From positions 1 to 64,000 of the forward strand of contig CBDUQN010000002.1 in the NCBI GenBank assembly GCA_965369375.1: a stretch of DNA of 64,000 bases, in the 5' to 3' direction. A program made the translations under genes and the position numbers. Every line of letters starts with the position of its first letter. The first letter of the stretch is position 1. Origin of the DNA: CBDUQN01 sp965369375 (GTDB taxonomy: Bacteria; Krumholzibacteriota; Krumholzibacteriia; Krumholzibacteriales; Krumholzibacteriaceae). Shown one piece after another: positions 60,102-64,000 of this stretch. The notes under the pieces are model-generated. The model worked only from the letters and a program-made list of their open reading frames with translations, was not told the DNA's origin and made no database searches.

Positions 60102-61251
60102 GCGTTACTCGACGGCGTTTTCAATCTTCTCGGGACGGGGACTCGGAATCCTCTTCCTCCCGGCACGGGCCGTTCTTTCGCTCTTCTACTGGATCTGGAT
60201 TTCTCTTTCCGATCGCGACGTGCCTGCGAAAGACGACGGACGGCAATCGAAGACAAAGCGCGAAAGGCACGGAGCAACGATAATCTCGGTCGGAAACATC
60301 GAGGTCGGGGGGAGCGGCAAAACACCCTGCGTCATCGCACTCGCTTCGGAGATCGCCCGGCGAGGCGGGAGCGTGGTCGTTGTCACGCGGGGGTACAAGA
60401 GTGAAGCCGCCCGGCATTGCCCCTTCGTCGTTTCAGCCGGCACGTCTCTCACGCATGCCGATGGTGTAGATTATACGACCGAAGAAGCATATGTCGAGGT
60501 GCGTCGCGGTTCGGGCAGGATGCGCGGGATGCCGCTCATCGCGCGGATTATCGGTGACGAGGTGATGCTCTACCGGAATCGGAACATACCGGTTGTGATC
60601 GATCCGAAGCGCGCGCGCGGAATCGACGTTGCACAGCGGCTCTTTGAGCCGACCCACATACTGCTCGACGATGCGTATCAGCAGCGGTCTATTCATAAAG
60701 ATCTCGATATCCTCCTTCTCGATGCATCGGATCCGCTGCGGGGAGGGATGCTTCTTCCGCTTGGATTATTGCGGGAAAAGCCATCGGCGGTTCGCCGCGC
60801 CGATGCCGTTATCTTTACACGATCTGAAAGTGATACCGTCCCGCGCGACGTGGAATTGTTGGTGAAGGGCGGGATGGTACGCTTTGCGAGACATCGGGCG
60901 ACCGATCTTGCTGCGAGGGGCGGGGCATCGCTCCCGTTGTCATACCTCGACGGCACATCCGTTTCCTGCTTCTCGGGGATTGCCCGGCCCGATTCCTTCG
61001 AAGGGCTCATGTTTTCCCTCGGTGCCCGGATAGACGTATCATTCAGATATATCGATCATCATACCTACACGCGAGGCGATATCGAAGCGATGACTGCTGC
61101 GGTGGGAGAAAGCGGTCCGTTCATCACAACCGAGAAGGATTGGGTGAAGGTGGCTCACCTGTTTCCTGATAATGCGGAGGTCTACGCGCTGCGCATAGTG
61201 ATGGATATCGATGGAATCGGCGGCCTGCTCGATATGCTCGACCGGGGATAG
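60088..61251 (+). CDS. lpxK: Tetraacyldisaccharide 4'-kinase LpxK
   Basis: LpxK phosphorylates the 4' position of the lipid A precursor. The 387-residue protein has the unusual P-loop GNIEVGGSGKTPCVIALASE near residue 71 and an N-terminal membrane-anchoring helix (GILFLPARAVLSLFYWIWIS). VVTRGYKSEA follows, then HILLDDAYQQRSIHKDLDIL and the late FITTEKDWVKV. It overlaps the previous gene by 14 bases. The sequence suggests the last gene of the lipid A block. Confidence 0.94.
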   Translation: MRIVERYSTAFSIFSGRGLGILFLPARAVLSLFYWIWISLSDRDVPAKDDGRQSKTKRERHGATIISVGNIEVGGSGKTPCVIALASEIARRGGSVVVVTRGYKSEAARHCPFVVSAGTSLTHADGVDYTTEEAYVEVRRGSGRMRGMPLIARIIGDEVMLYRNRNIPVVIDPKRARGIDVAQRLFEPTHILLDDAYQQRSIHKDLDILLLDASDPLRGGMLLPLGLLREKPSAVRRADAVIFTRSESDTVPRDVELLVKGGMVRFARHRATDLAARGGASLPLSYLDGTSVSCFSGIARPDSFEGLMFSLGARIDVSFRYIDHHTYTRGDIEAMTAAVGESGPFITTEKDWVKVAHLFPDNAEVYALRIVMDIDGIGGLLDMLDRG

Positions 61252-61280
61252 ATTTTCGAGCTGCGGCGTCCACGCCGATC

Positions 61281-61306
61281 CCCCGTTCGAAGCCGGCGCA
61301 ACGGGG
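61281..61306. terminator. Weak hairpin between convergent lpxK and the metallo-hydrolase gene
   Basis: CCCCGTT at 61281-61287 and AACGGGG at 61300-61306 form a perfect 7-bp stem with a 12-base loop, in the 60-bp gap where two genes meet tail to tail. No clear T-run follows on either strand, so a bidirectional terminator is possible but not shown. Confidence 0.3.
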
Positions 61307-61310
61307 CCGT

Positions 61311-62045
61311 TTACTTCATATTCCTGATTCGGACCTCTATATCTTTTTCGCCTTCGAGCAATGCGACGATCTTCGATGTATCGGTGTCACCGAAGTGATA
61401 GGGGTAGAGTACCTTCGGTTTGAAGGCCCGGGCGGCATCCGCTGCCATTTCCGGCGTCATGGTATAGGGGAGATTCATCGGTAGAAACGCTATGTCGATG
61501 TCGGTGAGCTCTTTCATCTCGGGAATATTCTCCGTGTCGCCCGCGATATATATTCTCGTGTTCCCGTACGTAATCACGTAGCCGTTACCGGCGCCCTTTG
61601 GGTGGAAGGGCTTGCCGTCGTCGCGTTTGTGAACGATGTTGTACGCGGGCACCGCCACGATCTCGAAGCCTCTGAACGTCAGGGTGTCCCCGTTTTTCAT
61701 GACCGTTCCCTTCGGCCATTCGGCAAGGCACGCTTCGCTTAACACGACCTCTGTGCTCTCCGTGCATATCTCTTTGAGCGCTTTCCCGTCGAGATGGTCT
61801 CGATGCTCGTGTGTTATCAGCACGAGATCGGCCTCGGCAAGCTCCGAATAATCGGCGAGACGGCCGAATGGATCGACATGGATGATCGCTTCCTCGAATT
61901 CGAACATCAGCGATCCATGGCCGATAAACACGATTGCGAAGTCACCCTCCTTCGCCTTGATGATATCCTGCTCGAACGATGCCGCCCCTGTCGCCATGAT
62001 TATCGGTAGCGCCATAAGGATCAATCCTGCCGGAACGCATCTCAT
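61311..62045 (-). CDS. Exported metallo-beta-lactamase-fold hydrolase
   Basis: A 244-residue protein with a signal peptide (GLILMALPIIMATGAASF, cleaved near residue 22) and the metal motif THEHRDHLDG (His79, His81, Asp83, His84). IYIAGDTENIPEM and YPYHFGDTDTSK give the remaining ligands. It belongs to the UPF0173/YtkL-like group of the metallo-beta-lactamase fold, whose substrates are mostly unknown. The export signal places it in the periplasm, which is less usual for this group. Start ATG 62045. Confidence 0.82.
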   Translation of the reverse strand: MRCVPAGLILMALPIIMATGAASFEQDIIKAKEGDFAIVFIGHGSLMFEFEEAIIHVDPFGRLADYSELAEADLVLITHEHRDHLDGKALKEICTESTEVVLSEACLAEWPKGTVMKNGDTLTFRGFEIVAVPAYNIVHKRDDGKPFHPKGAGNGYVITYGNTRIYIAGDTENIPEMKELTDIDIAFLPMNLPYTMTPEMAADAARAFKPKVLYPYHFGDTDTSKIVALLEGEKDIEVRIRNMK

Positions 62046-62165
62046 CGTATTACCTCCGGGCAGCGAGTTGCCCGGTTCGAGGAAAACAGCCGTCTGTGTG
62101 AGGGTATGATAATGTTAACTTCTTGTCAATTCCAACGCGGCTGGGAGTTGGTTGGAAGCAGCGGC

Positions 62166-62208
62166 AAAAAAAAGAACGGGAGGCCCGCGTGCGTAACGCA
62201 GACCTCCC
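62166..62208 (-). terminator. Intrinsic terminator of the small lipoprotein gene
   Basis: On the minus strand, a 12-bp stem (GGGAGGTCTGCG paired with CGCGGGCCTCCC, with G-U pairs) with a 7-base loop lies at 62178-62208. It is followed by a run of eight T (complement of A at 62166-62173). It sits 40 bases after the stop of the lipoprotein gene and matches a rho-independent terminator. Confidence 0.8.
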
Positions 62209-62248
62209 TATCTATCGATAGCGAACGGTGGTTACCTGGTTAATTTCA

Positions 62249-62866
62249 CTAGTTGTCGTCCGTGATGAGCGGATCGGCAAAGTGAACGGTGATTCCCGAT
62301 GTGAATGTGACTTTCCGCGATGTCTGCACCTCGTGCCCCTCGAAGGTGATCGTCGCATATGTCATGATCTCTTCCGCCGTATAATGCATGTCGAAAAGCG
62401 GAGAGATGGTTTTAGCATAGAATGGGACGATCGGAACCGATATCTCAACCATGTTGTTCGCGGGAACAAGCGAATTCAGCTTTCCAGAGAATGGCGCAAC
62501 GGGTGCCGTCACGCCGGGAACCGTCGAAAACGTGACGGTATATTCGACATGGTAATCCGTTATGAGAAAGTCCCCGAGCGAGCCGGTACAGGGATTGATG
62601 ATACTGTTGTACGGCCTGTTATGCACCAATACGAGAACATTATCCTCGCTGACGTAGTCGTCATTTCTGACGGGCGTCACACCGTCATTCTCGTAGATCG
62701 AATCACCCTGGTTGAGCACATCGCTGAAGTACGGATTGCCATCGTTTACGCTGGCCACTATGACGACGGTTCTCTGATCGTAGTTCGAATCGTCACACCC
62801 GATTGCAATGAGGACTATACTGAGCACAACTATGAAGGTAAGGGGGATAAACTTCTTCGATAACAT
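62249..62866 (-). CDS. Small lipoprotein, function unknown
   Basis: A 205-residue lipoprotein with a lipobox at Cys24 (SIVLIAIGC). The mature part starts DDSNYDQRTVVIVASVNDGN and looks beta-rich, with no family I can name. The frame is open from 63034, but ATG 62866 is preceded by AGGAGGT on the minus strand and starts a clean signal peptide. It has its own terminator (62166-62208). The gene is divergent from nadB, with about 235 bases between them. It may be a surface protein, but nothing proves this. Confidence 0.75.
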   Translation of the reverse strand: MLSKKFIPLTFIVVLSIVLIAIGCDDSNYDQRTVVIVASVNDGNPYFSDVLNQGDSIYENDGVTPVRNDDYVSEDNVLVLVHNRPYNSIINPCTGSLGDFLITDYHVEYTVTFSTVPGVTAPVAPFSGKLNSLVPANNMVEISVPIVPFYAKTISPLFDMHYTAEEIMTYATITFEGHEVQTSRKVTFTSGITVHFADPLITDDN

Positions 62867-63101
62867 CGGGCAACCTCCTACTGCATGACTGGCTGTAAAG
62901 AGCTTCAACAACCCACGCTCGCAATGATTGTGCCAAGTATCACAGCGCCCAGAAGCGCATAATGTAATATTTAATAAGGAGATACGCCTGACTCCCGGGC
63001 TGCGGCAGAATTTTGTCTCTCCGTGATTGCACATTGCACTTCTTTATGTTGCGGTAATATCTGTCATTACCTATGATGAATGTAAAACGGGGTGGTAATA
63101 A

Positions 63102-64000
63102 TTGGAGACGTACAAAAGCGATATACTCGTTCTGGGAAGCGGCGCCGCCGGGCTCTTCTTTGCGCTCGATGCCGCCCGATTCGCTGAGACGGTGGTGCTG
63201 ACGAAAAAGCGGACCTTCCAGAGCAACACATACTATGCGCAGGGAGGTATCGCGTCCGTGGTGGGGGGGGACGACTCCTTCGAGCTCCACGTGGCGGACA
63301 CCCTCGCCGCCGGGCAGGGTCTCTGCGACCGCGAGGCGGTCGAGATCATGGTCAGGGAAGGTCCCGATCGGCTCGAAGAGCTGTCGGCTCTCGGTGTCAG
63401 CTTCAACAGGGATGCAAAGAGCGGTTCCTACATTCTCGGGCGTGAGGGGGGACATTCCGCTCCGCGCATAGTTCATCACAATGATGTTACGGGTCGCACG
63501 ATAGAGGATACACTGATAGACGAGGTCGAGAGAAACAAGAATATCGAGCTGCGGGAGGATCATCTCGCGGTTGATCTTATTAAGGATAAGTGGGGCGCGG
63601 TGAGGGGATGCTATGTCTTCGACCGGTGCGGTGGCAAGGCAATCGCGTTTCTCGCCAGGCATACCGTTCTCGCCACCGGCGGGGCCGGCAAGATATATCT
63701 CTATACATCGAATCCCGATGTCGCGACGGGGGACGGGATTGCAATGGCGTACCGGGCGGGGGCCACCATCGCGAATCTCGAATTCGTACAGTTTCACCCC
63801 ACCTGTTTCTATCATCAAGAGGTGAAATCACTGCTCATTTCAGAAACCCTCAGGGGAGAGGGCGCCGTGCTCAAGAATCTTGAGGGCGAGGAATTCATGG
63901 AGCGATACGATGATCGGCGCGAGCTTGCCCCCCGTGACATCGTTGCGCGGTCTATCGACAGCGAAATGAAGCGGAGCGGGGATAAGAACGTCCTCCTCGA
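63102..64000 (+). CDS. nadB: L-aspartate oxidase NadB (truncated by window end)
   Basis: NadB oxidises aspartate to iminoaspartate in NAD synthesis. About 299 residues are present. Motifs: the FAD loop ILVLGSGAAGLFFALDAA, SNTYYAQGGIASVV near residue 45, GREGGHSAPRIVHHNDVTGR, FVQFHPTCFYHQE and ISETLRGEGAVLKN. This is the usual NadB layout. The start is TTG 63102, with GGGGTGG at 63089-63095 as ribosome site. NadD is at 38315 in this window. Confidence 0.95.
   Translation, partial: METYKSDILVLGSGAAGLFFALDAARFAETVVLTKKRTFQSNTYYAQGGIASVVGGDDSFELHVADTLAAGQGLCDREAVEIMVREGPDRLEELSALGVSFNRDAKSGSYILGREGGHSAPRIVHHNDVTGRTIEDTLIDEVERNKNIELREDHLAVDLIKDKWGAVRGCYVFDRCGGKAIAFLARHTVLATGGAGKIYLYTSNPDVATGDGIAMAYRAGATIANLEFVQFHPTCFYHQEVKSLLISETLRGEGAVLKNLEGEEFMERYDDRRELAPRDIVARSIDSEMKRSGDKNVLL

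Noticed and set aside
62940..63818. Minus-strand ORF (292 residues) across nadB
   Set aside because: It is antisense to a clear L-aspartate oxidase and lacks any motif.

Overview
This window looks like a housekeeping segment of a chromosome from an uncultured diderm (LPS-making) bacterium. Genes are dense, mostly on the plus strand, fairly GC-rich, and often start with TTG or GTG. The mix of a fused lpxC/fabZ gene, DUF4837 and DUF4292-like lipoproteins, BamA/BamD/Skp, LolC/LolD and an McsA-McsB-ClpC set points to the FCB side of the tree. A Krumholzibacteriota, Eisenbacteria or Latescibacterota type of lineage is my best guess, but the sequence alone does not settle it. No rRNA, tRNA, CRISPR array, prophage or insertion sequence was recognised.

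Layout. 1-490: the tail of an HNH endonuclease gene and an AT-rich stretch full of short repeats. 488-5859: dprA, a DUF362 ferredoxin-like protein, an LpxL-type acyltransferase, a DUF3467 protein, a small zinc-ribbon-like protein, a 33-bp minisatellite and an Ada-type DNA repair gene. 6114-11805: the two ADP-heptose genes, a cyclic-2,3-diphosphoglycerate synthetase-like GTPase, sucCD, a 20-bp tandem array containing DnaA-box-like 9-mers, and ndk. 11818-19004: yceD-rpmF-plsX-(fabH remnant)-fabD-fabG-acpP-fabF-rnc plus an unknown Cys-rich protein. 19017-26569: an outer-membrane FadL/PorV-like protein, TPR proteins, a LolB/DUF4292-like lipoprotein, and an ECF sigma/anti-sigma pair with a DUF4837 lipoprotein.

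26610-35805: efp, accB, pilT, accC, comB, a ThiD2-ThiE fusion, ftsK and rimO. 35909-43381: envelope TPR lipoproteins including bamD, then nadD, polA, coaE and prfB, the last with its programmed +1 frameshift. 43383-50977: lysS, lolC, lolD, mcsA, mcsB, clpC. 51133-61251: a nearly complete outer-membrane and lipid A block (bamA, skp, lpxD, lpxC/fabZ, lpxA, a Gfo/Idh/MocA oxidoreductase, lpxB, a DUF374 acyltransferase, lpxK). 61311-64000: a metallo-beta-lactamase-fold protein, a small lipoprotein with an intrinsic terminator, and the start of nadB.

Most of the window builds the envelope: acyl-ACP supply (acc, fab), lipid A (lpx), heptose precursors (rfaE1/E2), lipoprotein export (lol) and barrel insertion (bam, skp). 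The points most worth a second look are the decayed fabH inside an otherwise intact fab operon, the DnaA-box-like array next to sucD, the repeats that copy the 3' end of the HNH gene, McsAB-ClpC without a visible CtsR in a diderm, and the oxidoreductase inside the lpx cluster, which may mean an amide-linked lipid A. I did not find a clearly new multi-gene defence or mobile system.
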